Shown in pieces: positions 1 through 10,992 of a stretch of DNA of 64,000 bases. Position numbers and translations under genes: made by a program. Position 1 is the stretch's first letter. Every line of letters starts with the position of its first letter. The notes under the pieces are model-generated. The model searched no databases, was not told the DNA's origin, and worked only from the letters and a program-made list of their open reading frames with translations. Source of the DNA: Paenibacillus selenitireducens (GTDB taxonomy: Bacteria; Bacillota; Bacilli; Paenibacillales; Paenibacillaceae); the NCBI RefSeq assembly GCF_002021565.1, contig NZ_MSZX01000001.1, forward strand, positions 620,027 to 684,026, written 5' to 3'.

Positions 1-440
1 CTTTCCATCGCGCACATGGGCTCCCCCCGATGCAGTGTTGCATATAATCGGCGGTATAAAGGTTTAATGCGTCTTTCTGCGGCCGCTTGTACGATAGGTT
101 TTTCGGGTGATATATTTAGTTGATGCAATATCGCTTCCGCTTCGTTTCCTTGAAATGCAAGCCAACAATAATGCCAAGGTTCATGTTCGTCGGCTTCGTA
201 TTGATACATTTCCTTTGGGAAAATAAAAAAGCTGTCTCCCGCTTGTAAGGCGTAAGTTCGTCCACGGAGCTGAAAGGTACCCCGACCTGCGATGACGTAG
301 TGCACGAGAAAATAATCGATAAACGTGGGGCCCATTCGATGACTTCGTTCGGTCTGAGATTCTCCGGAAAACAGGATTTCTAGTTCTCCTGAGACAGGAT
401 AAGGATTCACAGCCATTCGCACAAATTCTTCGATCGGCAA
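1..440 (-). CDS. AraC-family regulator, N-terminal cupin part (partial)
   Basis: The reading frame runs off the left window edge, leaving about 146 residues. They read as an AraC-type N-terminal cupin sensor domain: an HYVIAGRG strand motif, then FQLRGRTYALQAGD and FFIFPKE, the usual beta-barrel of sugar-sensing AraC proteins. The DNA-binding helix-turn-helix part would lie outside the window. I chose a TTG start because GAGGTG sits about 7 bases before it; no ATG nearby is better placed. The gene diverges from the CoA-disulfide reductase operon. Ligand and targets cannot be read from the sequence. Confidence 0.75.
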   Translation of the reverse strand, partial: MPIEEFVRMAVNPYPVSGELEILFSGESQTERSHRMGPTFIDYFLVHYVIAGRGTFQLRGRTYALQAGDSFFIFPKEMYQYEADEHEPWHYCWLAFQGNEAEAILHQLNISPEKPIVQAAAERRIKPLYRRLYATLHRGEPMCAME

Positions 441-521
441 TCCAAACACCTCGCTTGTTGATGAAAACTTTCTATCAGCCTATCACAGGTGACTAGACTT
501 GTGAACGATAATCATGTATTA

Positions 522-539
522 TATACCCTGTGGGGTATA
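522..539. promoter_or_regulatory. Candidate CstR operator 1
   Basis: A perfect inverted repeat TATACCC-N4-GGGTATA. CsoR/CstR-family repressors bind C-tract/G-tract sites of this form, and a CstR-like gene is the second gene downstream. It overlaps a possible promoter, TAGACT (494-499) - 17 bases - TATTAT (517-522), so repressor binding would block transcription. Assignment to CstR is inference. Confidence 0.6.
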
Positions 540-576
540 GATGGAGTGAGTTAAGGAAATTTTTTTGTTCACATAA

Positions 577-592
577 ATACCCTGTAGGGTAT
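577..592. promoter_or_regulatory. Candidate CstR operator 2
   Basis: A second inverted repeat, ATACCC-N4-GGGTAT, centred 54 bases downstream of operator 1 and 28 bases before the start codon of the CoA-disulfide reductase gene. The shared core ACCCTGT-R-GGGTAT makes a common repressor likely. Two sites roughly five helical turns apart would allow cooperative binding. Confidence 0.6.
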
Positions 593-619
593 AAATCAAC
601 ATGAGAGGGGCAACATGTA

Positions 620-3151
620 ATGAGTAGAAAAATTGTTATTGTAGGCGGTGTAGCGGGGGGCGCAAGTGCTGCGGCAAGATTGCGTCGTCTTAGTGAACAG
701 GATGAAATTATTATGTTGGAGCGTGGGGAGCATATATCTTTTGCGAACTGCGGACTGCCGTATTATATAGGAGAAGTTATTACGGATCGGAGCAAATTGC
801 TGGTCCAGACGGTTGAAGGGATGTCCAAAAAATTTAATTTGGATGTTCGAAATTGGAGTGAAGCGACAGCGATCCATCGCGACAAGAAAACCGTGGAAGT
901 CCGAAATATCCAGAGCGGCAAGGTCTATGAAGAATCTTATGATATTCTTATTCTCTCACCGGGGGCGAAGCCTATACGTCCGAATATTCCTGGCATCGAT
1001 GAGGCGGTAGATTCCTTATTCACTTTACGGAATATTCCGGATACGGATCGAATCAAGTCCTTTGTGGATAAGACGAATCCGAAGCATGCGGTTGTTGTCG
1101 GAGGCGGATTTATCGGGGTAGAGATGGCCGAGAACTTGCGTGAGCGCGGGCTAGAAGTGACGCTGGTCGAGATGCAGAACCAAGTGATGGCACCCTTAGA
1201 TATCGAAATGGCAGCACTTGTTCAGACCCATATGAAGTCCAAAGGGGTTGAACTCGTTTTAGAAGATGGTGTTCAATCTTTTGCGGAAGAAGGAAAAGTG
1301 ATCCGGTTAACGAGCGGTCGGACGATTCGTACGGATATGATTATTCTGGCTATCGGCGTAATACCTGAGAGTAAGATGGCTCAAGACGCAGGACTTGAAT
1401 GCGGGGTGCGCGGCGCTATCCGAGTCAATGCTGCCATGCAGACCAATGATCCGAGTATTTATGCGATTGGGGATGCAGTAGAGGTGAAGGATTACATTCA
1501 CGGCCATCCGACACATGTGCCTCTTGCATGGGGAGCCAATCGTCAAGGGCGTCTGGTGGCGGACCATATTCACGGTAAAGACGTAGCCTATCAAGGCGCG
1601 TTAGGAACAGCGATTGCCAAAGTGTTTGATCTTACGGTTGCTGTAACGGGCAGCAATGAGAAAACATTGAAGCGACTCGGGGTTGATTATGAAGCAATCC
1701 ATGTTCACCCTAGCTCCCATGCAGGGTATTATCCGGGGGCATCCCCTATTTCCTTGAAGCTTACCTTTGATCGGAAAAGTGGTAAGATCTATGGTGCGCA
1801 AGCCGTCGGGGCAGATGGGGCCGATAAACGAATGGACGTCATTGCGACGGCGATTAAGGGCGGGCTGACGGTCATGGATTTACCTGATTTAGAACTTAGC
1901 TATGCTCCTCCATTTTCGTCTGCGAAAGATCCCGTGAATATGGCTGGGTATGTGGCATCGAATATTGTGGAAGGACTCGTCGACATCGTGCAGTGGCATG
2001 AGATTGATGAGCTTGTGGCGCAAGGCGGACTTCTTATCGATGTACGGGAGCCAATTGAACGGGAAGCCGGCATTATTCCTGGCTCCATCAATATACCGCT
2101 TGGCGATATTCGAGAACGCTTGAATGAAATTCCAAAGGGCAAGATCGTGTATGTTTCCTGTCAAGTTGGATTACGGGGTTATCTTGCAGCTCGAATCTTA
2201 ACGGAGCATGGATATCAGGTGAAGAATGTGGACGGTGGATACAAAACCTATAACAGCATGCACCAAGAACCACATCCAACTCATCCTGGGGGTCCCAATG
2301 GCAGCGACAGAAAGGCAGTGGTCATTGAGGAAGAAGAGGAACACGATCAAGAAACAACAATCCGGATGCCCGTAACACCTCCGATTCAAGCGGAACAGAG
2401 AATCACGAAGGCACAAATTACGGTGGATGCTTGCGGTCTCCAATGTCCAGGCCCGATCATGCAAGTCTATCAAACAGTTAAAGATGCGAACGTCGGCGAT
2501 GTGATCGAGGTCAAAGCCACGGATCCGGGTTTTGCCAGTGATATTGCGAAGTGGTGCGAGAAGACAGGAAATACGCTGCTCCAATCGAAGTTTGAGAACA
2601 AGGTATGCCATGTGTTGATCCAAAAGGGAAGTCCTGTACAAGCTCCGAACACAACGACTTCCACAACGGTGGATAAAAATGGGGCTACGATGGTCGTATT
2701 CAGCGGCGATTTGGATAAGACCATTGCCTCGTTCATTATCGCATCCGGCGCAGCAGCTATGGGGAAGCAAGTGACGATGTTTTTCACATTCTGGGGATTG
2801 AATGTATTGCGTAAATCAGGCCCTACACCTTCCAACGTCGAGAAGGATTTCATGGAGAAAATGTTCGGGATGATGATGCCGAAGGGACCCCAAGCACTTC
2901 CGCTCTCGAAAATGAATATGGCAGGCATGGGATCCAAAATGATTCAATATGCCATGGAACGTAAAAACGTGGACTCCTTGGAGACATTAATGAAGAATGC
3001 CGTTGCTGCGGGTGTCAAATTAATCGCCTGTACGATGAGTATGGATATTATGGGAATTAAAGCAGAAGAATTGATCGATGGCGTCGAGTTCGGCGGTGTA
3101 GCCACATATCTTGGGGACGCTGAAGATTCGGGCTTGAATTTATTCATTTAA
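620..3151 (+). CDS. CoA-disulfide reductase-rhodanese-TusA-DsrE fusion
   Basis: An 843-residue fusion for sulfane-sulfur and thiol chemistry in the cytoplasm. Residues 1-330 are a two-dinucleotide-fold FAD/NAD(P)H oxidoreductase with GGVAGGASAAARLRR and the single active-site cysteine Cys44 in SFANCGLPYYIG, as in CoA-disulfide reductases; a dimerisation domain follows to about 440. Residues 455-555 are a rhodanese domain with Cys514 in CQVGLRG. Around 597-670 is a TusA-like domain with Cys609 in CGLQCPGP. The last 150 residues are DsrE-type, with a conserved cysteine in CTMSMDIMGI. Together these could accept, transfer and reduce persulfide sulfur. AGAGGGG lies 10 bases before the chosen ATG. 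A CstR-like gene follows 52 bases later, and two CstR-type operators precede the gene, which fits persulfide-induced expression. Confidence 0.9.
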   Translation: MSRKIVIVGGVAGGASAAARLRRLSEQDEIIMLERGEHISFANCGLPYYIGEVITDRSKLLVQTVEGMSKKFNLDVRNWSEATAIHRDKKTVEVRNIQSGKVYEESYDILILSPGAKPIRPNIPGIDEAVDSLFTLRNIPDTDRIKSFVDKTNPKHAVVVGGGFIGVEMAENLRERGLEVTLVEMQNQVMAPLDIEMAALVQTHMKSKGVELVLEDGVQSFAEEGKVIRLTSGRTIRTDMIILAIGVIPESKMAQDAGLECGVRGAIRVNAAMQTNDPSIYAIGDAVEVKDYIHGHPTHVPLAWGANRQGRLVADHIHGKDVAYQGALGTAIAKVFDLTVAVTGSNEKTLKRLGVDYEAIHVHPSSHAGYYPGASPISLKLTFDRKSGKIYGAQAVGADGADKRMDVIATAIKGGLTVMDLPDLELSYAPPFSSAKDPVNMAGYVASNIVEGLVDIVQWHEIDELVAQGGLLIDVREPIEREAGIIPGSINIPLGDIRERLNEIPKGKIVYVSCQVGLRGYLAARILTEHGYQVKNVDGGYKTYNSMHQEPHPTHPGGPNGSDRKAVVIEEEEEHDQETTIRMPVTPPIQAEQRITKAQITVDACGLQCPGPIMQVYQTVKDANVGDVIEVKATDPGFASDIAKWCEKTGNTLLQSKFENKVCHVLIQKGSPVQAPNTTTSTTVDKNGATMVVFSGDLDKTIASFIIASGAAAMGKQVTMFFTFWGLNVLRKSGPTPSNVEKDFMEKMFGMMMPKGPQALPLSKMNMAGMGSKMIQYAMERKNVDSLETLMKNAVAAGVKLIACTMSMDIMGIKAEELIDGVEFGGVATYLGDAEDSGLNLFI

Positions 3152-3203
3152 GAGACGGATTCGCCGACATATGGTAGAGATGCAATAAGAAAGGAGTGGT
3201 CGT

Positions 3204-3464
3204 ATGGAATACAATGATCAAATGCGGAATCGATTGAAACGAATCGAAGGTCAAATCCGAGGAGTTCTCCATATGATGGAGCAGAATAAAGACTGCCGTG
3301 AGGTCATTACGCAATTATCCGCTGTTCGGACAGCTGTAGACCGCACCATGGGACTCATCGTAGGTACGAACTTGGCTGAATGTGTGAAGGAAGAGCTGCA
3401 GAATGGCAACAGTCCGGATGAAGTGATTCAAGAAGCTGTTCAATTGCTCGTGAAAAGCCGGTAA
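3204..3464 (+). CDS. cstR: CstR-like persulfide-sensing repressor (CsoR family)
   Basis: An 86-residue all-helical DUF156/CsoR-RcnR family repressor. Cys31 and Cys60 are present, matching the two reactive cysteines of CstR. The histidine that CsoR copper sensors carry four residues before the second cysteine is Asn56 here, and no third ligand cysteine is seen. This points to a persulfide sensor in which sulfane sulfur crosslinks Cys31 to Cys60 and releases DNA, rather than a copper sensor. Its place behind a rhodanese/TusA/DsrE gene and the inverted-repeat operators upstream support the same reading. AAAGGAG precedes the ATG. Confidence 0.85.
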   Translation: MEYNDQMRNRLKRIEGQIRGVLHMMEQNKDCREVITQLSAVRTAVDRTMGLIVGTNLAECVKEELQNGNSPDEVIQEAVQLLVKSR

Positions 3465-3502
3465 CTAAAATATTGCATTTCTCCATATTCATGTTGTTTC
3501 CT

Positions 3503-3587
3503 TCCATAGTGTAACGTTAGGCGCTAAAGTATATTAAATACTAGGACTAACGTTAGTTGAATTCATTAAATCATCGAACACTATGGA
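3503..3587. promoter_or_regulatory. Operator-like palindromes and RBS-blocking inverted repeat before melA
   Basis: Two related palindromes lie here: TAACGTTA (3512-3519) and ACTAACGTTAGT (3546-3557), 36 bases apart, as expected for paired repressor sites. A separate perfect 10-base inverted repeat, TCCATAGTGT (3503-3512) and ACACTATGGA (3578-3587), brackets them; its right arm overlaps the ribosome site of melA. In RNA starting upstream of 3503 this stem would hide the ribosome site. No regulator gene is adjacent. Confidence 0.4.
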
Positions 3588-3598
3588 GGCGAAATAAC

Positions 3599-5849
<2,251 letters not shown>

Positions 5850-5996
5850 TTAAAATTATGAATATACATCTTTTAAGTGTACCCTGTGGCAATTCATTTG
5901 TATGCAAAAACAATGGCAATTTTATGAAAATATAGGGTTTAACCGCTTACATTCCGAATATATAACGATAAGGCTAATTGTTGAGGAGGAATTCGG

Positions 5997-6278
5997 ATGA
6001 AGCTTCATGTCACGTCGGATGCAGTCATATGCTTCCAGAAAGAATGGGGTTTTACGCAAGGGGATGTCGTTCGTATATTCGTGCGCTATAGCGGGATGAG
6101 CGAGGAGGGTCCTTATTCGTTAGGCATTCAACACGATCGTCCCATGTATATCGGGTTGTCTACAATCCAAGATAACATGACGTTCTATATGGAAGAGAAC
6201 GATGTGTGGTTCTTGGACGGTCGGGATTTAACGATTGACAGCAATGGGGAGGATATCTTATTTCTGCTGCCAAAATGA
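5997..6278 (+). CDS. HesB/YneR-like protein without iron-sulfur cysteines
   Basis: A 93-residue protein resembling the HesB/YadR/YfhF branch of the A-type iron-sulfur carrier fold, close to B. subtilis YneR: short strands, an FVRYSG segment, and an acidic C-terminal half. Only one cysteine (in VICFQ) is present and the C-terminal CxC of true IscA/SufA carriers is missing, so an iron-sulfur scaffold role is unlikely. GAGGAGG precedes the ATG with good spacing. It is monocistronic. Function unknown. Confidence 0.7.
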   Translation: MKLHVTSDAVICFQKEWGFTQGDVVRIFVRYSGMSEEGPYSLGIQHDRPMYIGLSTIQDNMTFYMEENDVWFLDGRDLTIDSNGEDILFLLPK

Positions 6279-6280
6279 AA

Positions 6281-6325
6281 AAACGTCGATCGCCTTCGCA
6301 TGCAGATGTGAAGGGATCGACGTTT
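6281..6325 (-). terminator. Intrinsic terminator of msrAB, probably bidirectional
   Basis: A perfect 11-base stem AAACGTCGATC/GATCGACGTTT, extended by CCTTC/GAAGG after a one-base bulge. Read on the minus strand it is followed by a run of T, so it ends msrAB; it also lies immediately behind the plus-strand HesB-like gene. Confidence 0.75.
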
Positions 6326-6340
6326 GGATGAGCGTTAGCG

Positions 6341-7315
6341 TTATGCGTTAGAACTAAATAAGCTGAGGTAGATTCCGTATCCTTCTTCCTCTAATTTCTC
6401 AACCGGAATAAAACGCAATGCTGCGGAATTAATGCAGTATCGTAATCCGCCATCTTCGACAGGACCATCATTAAACACATGTCCGAGATGGGAGTCCGCG
6501 TCTTTGCTGCGAACTTCGGTGCGGATCATGAAGTGGCTCATATCCACTTTCTCGACGACTTGATGCGATCGAATCGGTCTGGTGAAGCTCGGCCAGCCGC
6601 ATCCGGAATCGAATTTGTCCAGCGAACTGAACAAAGGCTCACCCGAGACGATATCGACATAGATGCCGTCGCCTTTGTGATCCCAGAATTCGTTGCGGAA
6701 CGCAGGTTCCGTACCACTGTTCTGCGTCACTTCATACTGAATCGGGGTGAGCTTGGATCGCAGATCTTCTGTATCGATAGCTTTATCCCAATGCTTCGTG
6801 ATGAAGGCATCGCGACCTGAACCTGTCCGATAACGTTTATAGTGGGAAGGATTGGTCTTATAATAACCCTGATGGTAATCTTCCGCTTCATAGAACGCCG
6901 CGGCGGGAAGAATCTCTGTCGCGATGGGCTTGTCGAAGCGCCCGCTTGCGGCTAATGCTTGCTTAGAGGCTTCAGCTTCTTGGCGCTGCGCTTCCGAATG
7001 GTAGAAGATCGCCGTCTTATAAGACGAACCCCGATCATAGAATTGACCGCCGACATCGGTTGGATCAATCTGTTGCCAGAATAGCTCTAACAATTTGGAG
7101 TAAGGGAAGATCTCAGGATCGAATGTAATTTGGACGGCTTCATAATGCCCCGTTGTTTCGGAGCAAACCTCTTTGTAGGTCGGATTGATCGTGTGCCCTC
7201 CGGTATAACCGGATATGACTTTATGAATACCAGGCATTTCATCAAACGGTGAAACCATACACCAGAAGCATCCGCCTGCAAAAGTTGCTAATTCATAGCT
7301 TTTAGGTGAGGACAT
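6341..7315 (-). CDS. msrAB: Bifunctional peptide methionine sulfoxide reductase MsrA/MsrB
   Basis: A 324-residue fusion that reduces both S- and R-methionine sulfoxide in damaged proteins. The MsrA half (about 5-165) has the catalytic cysteine in GGCFWCM. The MsrB half (about 190-315) has CGWPSF and the catalytic cysteine in [11 protein letters not shown]. The two CxxC zinc motifs of many MsrB proteins are absent (VDIVSG and SHLGHVF stand at their positions), so this is the zinc-free form, as in B. subtilis. AATGGAG precedes the ATG. There is no secretion signal, so it acts in the cytoplasm. Confidence 0.93.
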   Translation of the reverse strand: MSSPKSYELATFAGGCFWCMVSPFDEMPGIHKVISGYTGGHTINPTYKEVCSETTGHYEAVQITFDPEIFPYSKLLELFWQQIDPTDVGGQFYDRGSSYKTAIFYHSEAQRQEAEASKQALAASGRFDKPIATEILPAAAFYEAEDYHQGYYKTNPSHYKRYRTGSGRDAFITKHWDKAIDTEDLRSKLTPIQYEVTQNSGTEPAFRNEFWDHKGDGIYVDIVSGEPLFSSLDKFDSGCGWPSFTRPIRSHQVVEKVDMSHFMIRTEVRSKDADSHLGHVFNDGPVEDGGLRYCINSAALRFIPVEKLEEEGYGIYLSLFSSNA

Positions 7316-7521
7316 GTTTGCTCACTCCATTTCTTCAAAGATTTCTATAACATTTATCATAATAGAATCTGCTGTTGTACACAAATGCATTCAGAACCTT
7401 AAAATTGGATTAAGGGAGATGTAAGGTTTTTTTATCTAAGATTAAGGTTTTTAATGGGTTGTTCTGGTATAGTTTGAAGAAAGATAAGTTATCCAATCAT
7501 GAATTGAAAGGGAGTTTTTAC

Positions 7522-8739
7522 GTGACTGAGAAAGAGAAACGGAACCTTGCAGACGAGGAAATCACATCATCTGCATCGTCCGAAGAGTCTGTAAACGCAG
7601 ATTCTAATGAAGAGGTTGTAACGACTGAACAAGTGAAGGACAGCGATGAGGCTCTTGTAGAGACAGAGAATAAGGAAGAAGAGCAAGAAACTCCGGATGT
7701 CGTTGAAGTGGACAAGCCGGAGGATGAATCCATCGAGTCGGCTCAACATGAGGTGGCAGCTACAGTTGCAGCAGCAGCTGGAGCAAGCACGGTACTTGAT
7801 GCAGCTCCGAAGAAAAATTCAGCACCGATCTGGATGGTTGTATCTGCTGTATTGTTGATTGCACTTATTTTCGTAGCCGTGAAGAATCCGTTGAGCAAAG
7901 ATAAAGCAGCTGTAGCTACGGTAAATGGCGTAAACATTTCGCAAGATACGCTTTATAACGCGATGTTGGAAGCAGGCGGCAAATCGACATTAAACGGGCT
8001 GATCATGTACGAAGTCGTAGGCCAAGAAGCGAAAGCGAACAATATTACCGTAACGGATGCCGATATTGATAAAGAAATTGATACCATGAAGAAGGGCTAT
8101 GGCAGCGAAGATGCATTTAATCAAATGATGGCGCAATACAATTTGACATTGGATGCATTGCGCAAGGAAATGGTTCCTCAAGTGCAATTGACGAAGTTGT
8201 TAACGCCGAAAGTGTCCGTAACGGATCAAGAAGTTAAAGATTACTATGAGCAAAATAAAGCATCGATGTCAACGCCGGAGCAAGTGCGTGCGTCTCACAT
8301 TCTCGTGAAGACCAAAGCAGAGGCAGAAGCGATTATCAAGGAGTTGAAGGGCGGCGCGGATTTCGCAGCGCTTGCGAAAGAAAAATCAACGGATACGGGC
8401 TCGAAGGAAAATGGCGGAGACTTGAACTTCTTCTCGAAGGGTCAGATGGTACCGTCATTTGAAGAGGCTGCTTTCAAATTAAAAGTCGGCGAATTGAGCG
8501 ATCCGATTCAATCTGACTATGGATATCACATTATCAAAGTTACCGATCATAAAGATGCGGTAAACCCTACGTTTGAAGAGAAAAAAGATGAGATTAAAGA
8601 TACGTTGATGCATCAGAAGATTTCTGAAATGTCTTCCTCTTATATTACCGAGCTTCAAGGTAAAGCAAAAATTACAAATACGCTGGACAAACCTGCGGCA
8701 GAACAAAAAGATACTACAGCAACGGATACAACGAAATAA
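7522..8739 (+). CDS. Membrane-anchored parvulin-type peptidyl-prolyl isomerase
   Basis: A 405-residue extracellular foldase of the SurA/PrsA class. Residues 1-100 are very acidic and low in complexity and would stay in the cytoplasm; 101-120 form one membrane helix (APIWMVVSAVLLIALIFVAV); then comes a SurA-like chaperone segment and a PpiC rotamase domain at about 255-345 (VRASHILVKTKAEAEAI, GGDLNFF, GYHIIKV). Unlike PrsA it has no lipobox, so it is anchored as a type II membrane protein. I chose GTG at 7522, which has AAAGGGAG 8 bases upstream, rather than an upstream in-frame start. A terminator follows directly. Confidence 0.85.
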   Translation: MTEKEKRNLADEEITSSASSEESVNADSNEEVVTTEQVKDSDEALVETENKEEEQETPDVVEVDKPEDESIESAQHEVAATVAAAAGASTVLDAAPKKNSAPIWMVVSAVLLIALIFVAVKNPLSKDKAAVATVNGVNISQDTLYNAMLEAGGKSTLNGLIMYEVVGQEAKANNITVTDADIDKEIDTMKKGYGSEDAFNQMMAQYNLTLDALRKEMVPQVQLTKLLTPKVSVTDQEVKDYYEQNKASMSTPEQVRASHILVKTKAEAEAIIKELKGGADFAALAKEKSTDTGSKENGGDLNFFSKGQMVPSFEEAAFKLKVGELSDPIQSDYGYHIIKVTDHKDAVNPTFEEKKDEIKDTLMHQKISEMSSSYITELQGKAKITNTLDKPAAEQKDTTATDTTK

Positions 8740-8755
8740 ACCCAAGTTAGACAAG

Positions 8756-8793
8756 AAGGTCTGTATAATCGCAAGATTATCAGGCCTTTTATT
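8756..8793 (+). terminator. Terminator of the parvulin gene
   Basis: A stem formed by AAGGTCTGTATAATC and GATTATCAGGCCTT around a GCAA tetraloop, with one bulge, followed by TTTTATTTTTG. Confidence 0.8.
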
Positions 8794-8806
8794 TTTGTTA
8801 TTAATC

Positions 8807-8880
8807 TTTGTTTGTTTTTGAAAATATATGTATTCAAATGAAAACAGATATGTTAATATCGAAATAAAGACAAACAAACA
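8807..8880. promoter_or_regulatory. Upstream region of the rhamnose operon with inverted repeats
   Basis: TTTGTTTGT (8807-8815) is matched in inverse by ACAAACAAA near 8870-8878, just before the ribosome site GGCGGAGGT. Inside lies GATAT-N4-ATATC (8847-8860), close to a TAATAT that could be a -10. These look like control sites for the rhamnose genes, but no rhamnose regulator lies in the window and the promoter was not resolved. Confidence 0.3.
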
Positions 8881-8900
8881 AAAATGGCGGAGGTATTCTC

Positions 8901-10970
8901 ATGGTACAAAGTTTGTGGAATAGGGTTGAAGCAGACCAAGTGCAAGCCGGCCTTGGTGAGCTTGTGTATCGTTCGAATTTGATCGGAACAGACCGACGCG
9001 TCTGCAATTGGGGTGGGGGAAATACGTCGAGCAAGACCAAGATGACAGATTTCCGTGGACGTGAAGTGGAAGTCATGTACGTGAAAGGCAGTGGTTCGGA
9101 TTTAGCTACCATGCAGGCGGGCAACTTCACAGGATTGCGTATGGAGGATATTCGCCCATTGTATGAACGAGATGAAATGACGGACGAGGACATGGTGGCT
9201 TATCTAGCGAATTGTATGATAGATGCGAAGCATCCACGGGCATCGATCGAGACTCTATTGCATGCTTTCTTGCCGTTCAAACATGTTGACCATACGCATC
9301 CAGATGCGATTATTAGCCTATGCTGCGCAGATAACGGGAAACAAATCGCGGAAGAGATTTTCGGAAACCGTTTTGTGTGGGTGCCTTACGTTCGTCCAGG
9401 GTTTGCATTATCCAAAATGATTGCAGAAGGCGTGCGCTCGAATCCAACCGCGGAGCTCGTATTAATGGAGAAGCACGGACTTGTGACTTGGGGAGAAACT
9501 TCGGAAGCCTGTTATGCGAAGACCATCGAGATCATTACCGAAGCAGAGAATTATATCGAGTCCCGTGTGCGTGAGGATCAATTATTTGGCGGCGTTAAGC
9601 ACCAAGCTCTAGCTCCAGACGTTCGTAGAAGCATTGCCGCTCAAGTCATGCCAGTGATCCGCGGTGTCGTGAGCGATGTGAAGAAGATGATTCTGTCATT
9701 CGATGACCAAGCGGATGTATTGCAGTTTGTCGGAGGGCAAGACGCTCCCGTATTGTCTCAAGTGGGTGCAGCATGCCCCGATCATCTCGTCCATACGAAG
9801 GTCGTCCCCTTATTTGTTCCTTGGACACCAAATGCCGATGATATTGAAGGGTTAAAGACGATCCTGATCGAGAGCATAGCAGCGTATAAAGCACAATATC
9901 AGGCTTATTTCGAACGTCATCATCATGAAGGCGATGTTATGTTCGAGTCTGCTCCGCGCGTGATATTGATTCCCGGTGTAGGGATGATCAATTCAGGCAA
10001 GAGCTGGGCGATGTCTCGAATCAGCGGTGCGCTCTACCATCGTGCGATTGCGGTGATGCGAGGAGCAACAGCGCTAGGTCGTTTCGTATCCCTTCACGAG
10101 CATGAATCGTACCATGTGGAGTATTGGCCATTGGAATTGTATAAATTGTCTCTTGCGCCGCCGGAAGCAGAGTTTTCGCGTAAAGTGGCTTTGATTACAG
10201 GGGGTGCCGGTGGAATTGGCAGCGAGACAGCGAGGCGTCTTGTATCGGAAGGCGCGCATGTGGTTTTGGCGGATCTAAATCTAGAAGGTGCTGAGAAGGT
10301 CGCTGCCGAAATAAATAGCAAGTTTGGCGAGCACCGGGCCATAGCGGTGAAAATGGACGTAACAAGCGAGGAGCAGGTGCAATCCGCATATGCTGCGACG
10401 GCATTAGCATACGGTGGTGTGGATATTATCGTGAATAATGCGGGGCTTGCCACCTCCAGTCCATTTGATGAGACTTCATTGCGAGAGTGGAATTTGAATA
10501 TGAATGTATTAGGTACGGGATATTTCTTGGTCGCACGTGAAGCATTTAAATTAATGAAGCAGCAAGCTATGGGGGGCAGCATGGTGTTCATCGGCTCCAA
10601 GAACTCGGTATATGCTGGGAAAAATGCCACGGCATATAGTGCCGCTAAAGCCCTAGAAGCGCATTTGGCACGTTGTATTGCTGCAGAAGGCGGTGAGTTC
10701 GGGATTCGTGTGAATACGATCTTGCCGGATGCCATCCTGCAAGGATCAGCGATTTGGAATGGAAGCTGGCGTAATGAGCGTGCAGCGGCCTATGGGATCG
10801 AACCGGATCAGTTGGAAGAATATTATCGGAAACGTACGACATTGCTCGTGAATATCTATCCGAAAGATATCGCAGAAGGCATTGCCTTCTTCGCCTCATC
10901 GAAGTCAGAGAAAACAACTGGCTGCATGTTAACGATTGACGGCGGTGTGCCCGCCGCATTTACACGATAA
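8901..10970 (+). CDS. rhaD: Rhamnulose-1-phosphate aldolase/short-chain dehydrogenase fusion
   Basis: A 689-residue bifunctional enzyme of L-rhamnose breakdown. Residues 1-400 are a class II aldolase/epimerase domain, expected to split rhamnulose-1-phosphate into dihydroxyacetone phosphate and L-lactaldehyde: HAFLPFKHVDHTHPDA supplies metal histidines, as does EKHGLVTWG. Residues 425-689 are a short-chain dehydrogenase with ALITGGAGGIGSETA, NNAG and YSAAK, expected to act on lactaldehyde. This fusion is common in Bacilli (YuxG type). GGCGGAGGT precedes the ATG. It is the first gene of an operon with the isomerase and kinase; no rhamnose transporter is adjacent. Confidence 0.9.
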   Translation: MVQSLWNRVEADQVQAGLGELVYRSNLIGTDRRVCNWGGGNTSSKTKMTDFRGREVEVMYVKGSGSDLATMQAGNFTGLRMEDIRPLYERDEMTDEDMVAYLANCMIDAKHPRASIETLLHAFLPFKHVDHTHPDAIISLCCADNGKQIAEEIFGNRFVWVPYVRPGFALSKMIAEGVRSNPTAELVLMEKHGLVTWGETSEACYAKTIEIITEAENYIESRVREDQLFGGVKHQALAPDVRRSIAAQVMPVIRGVVSDVKKMILSFDDQADVLQFVGGQDAPVLSQVGAACPDHLVHTKVVPLFVPWTPNADDIEGLKTILIESIAAYKAQYQAYFERHHHEGDVMFESAPRVILIPGVGMINSGKSWAMSRISGALYHRAIAVMRGATALGRFVSLHEHESYHVEYWPLELYKLSLAPPEAEFSRKVALITGGAGGIGSETARRLVSEGAHVVLADLNLEGAEKVAAEINSKFGEHRAIAVKMDVTSEEQVQSAYAATALAYGGVDIIVNNAGLATSSPFDETSLREWNLNMNVLGTGYFLVAREAFKLMKQQAMGGSMVFIGSKNSVYAGKNATAYSAAKALEAHLARCIAAEGGEFGIRVNTILPDAILQGSAIWNGSWRNERAAAYGIEPDQLEEYYRKRTTLLVNIYPKDIAEGIAFFASSKSEKTTGCMLTIDGGVPAAFTR

Positions 10971-10992
10971 AATCATACGAACGGGAGAGATG

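Noticed and set aside
2198-2770. 190-codon open frame on the minus strand
   Set aside because: It lies wholly inside the CoA-disulfide reductase fusion, has no ribosome site and its translation has no domain features; an antisense shadow.
3204-3464. Assignment as a CsoR copper sensor
   Set aside because: The His and third Cys ligands are missing, and the neighbouring gene handles sulfane sulfur; CstR fits better.
10094-10735. 213-codon open frame on the minus strand
   Set aside because: Antisense to the dehydrogenase half of rhaD, whose motifs are intact; the minus frame is low in complexity.
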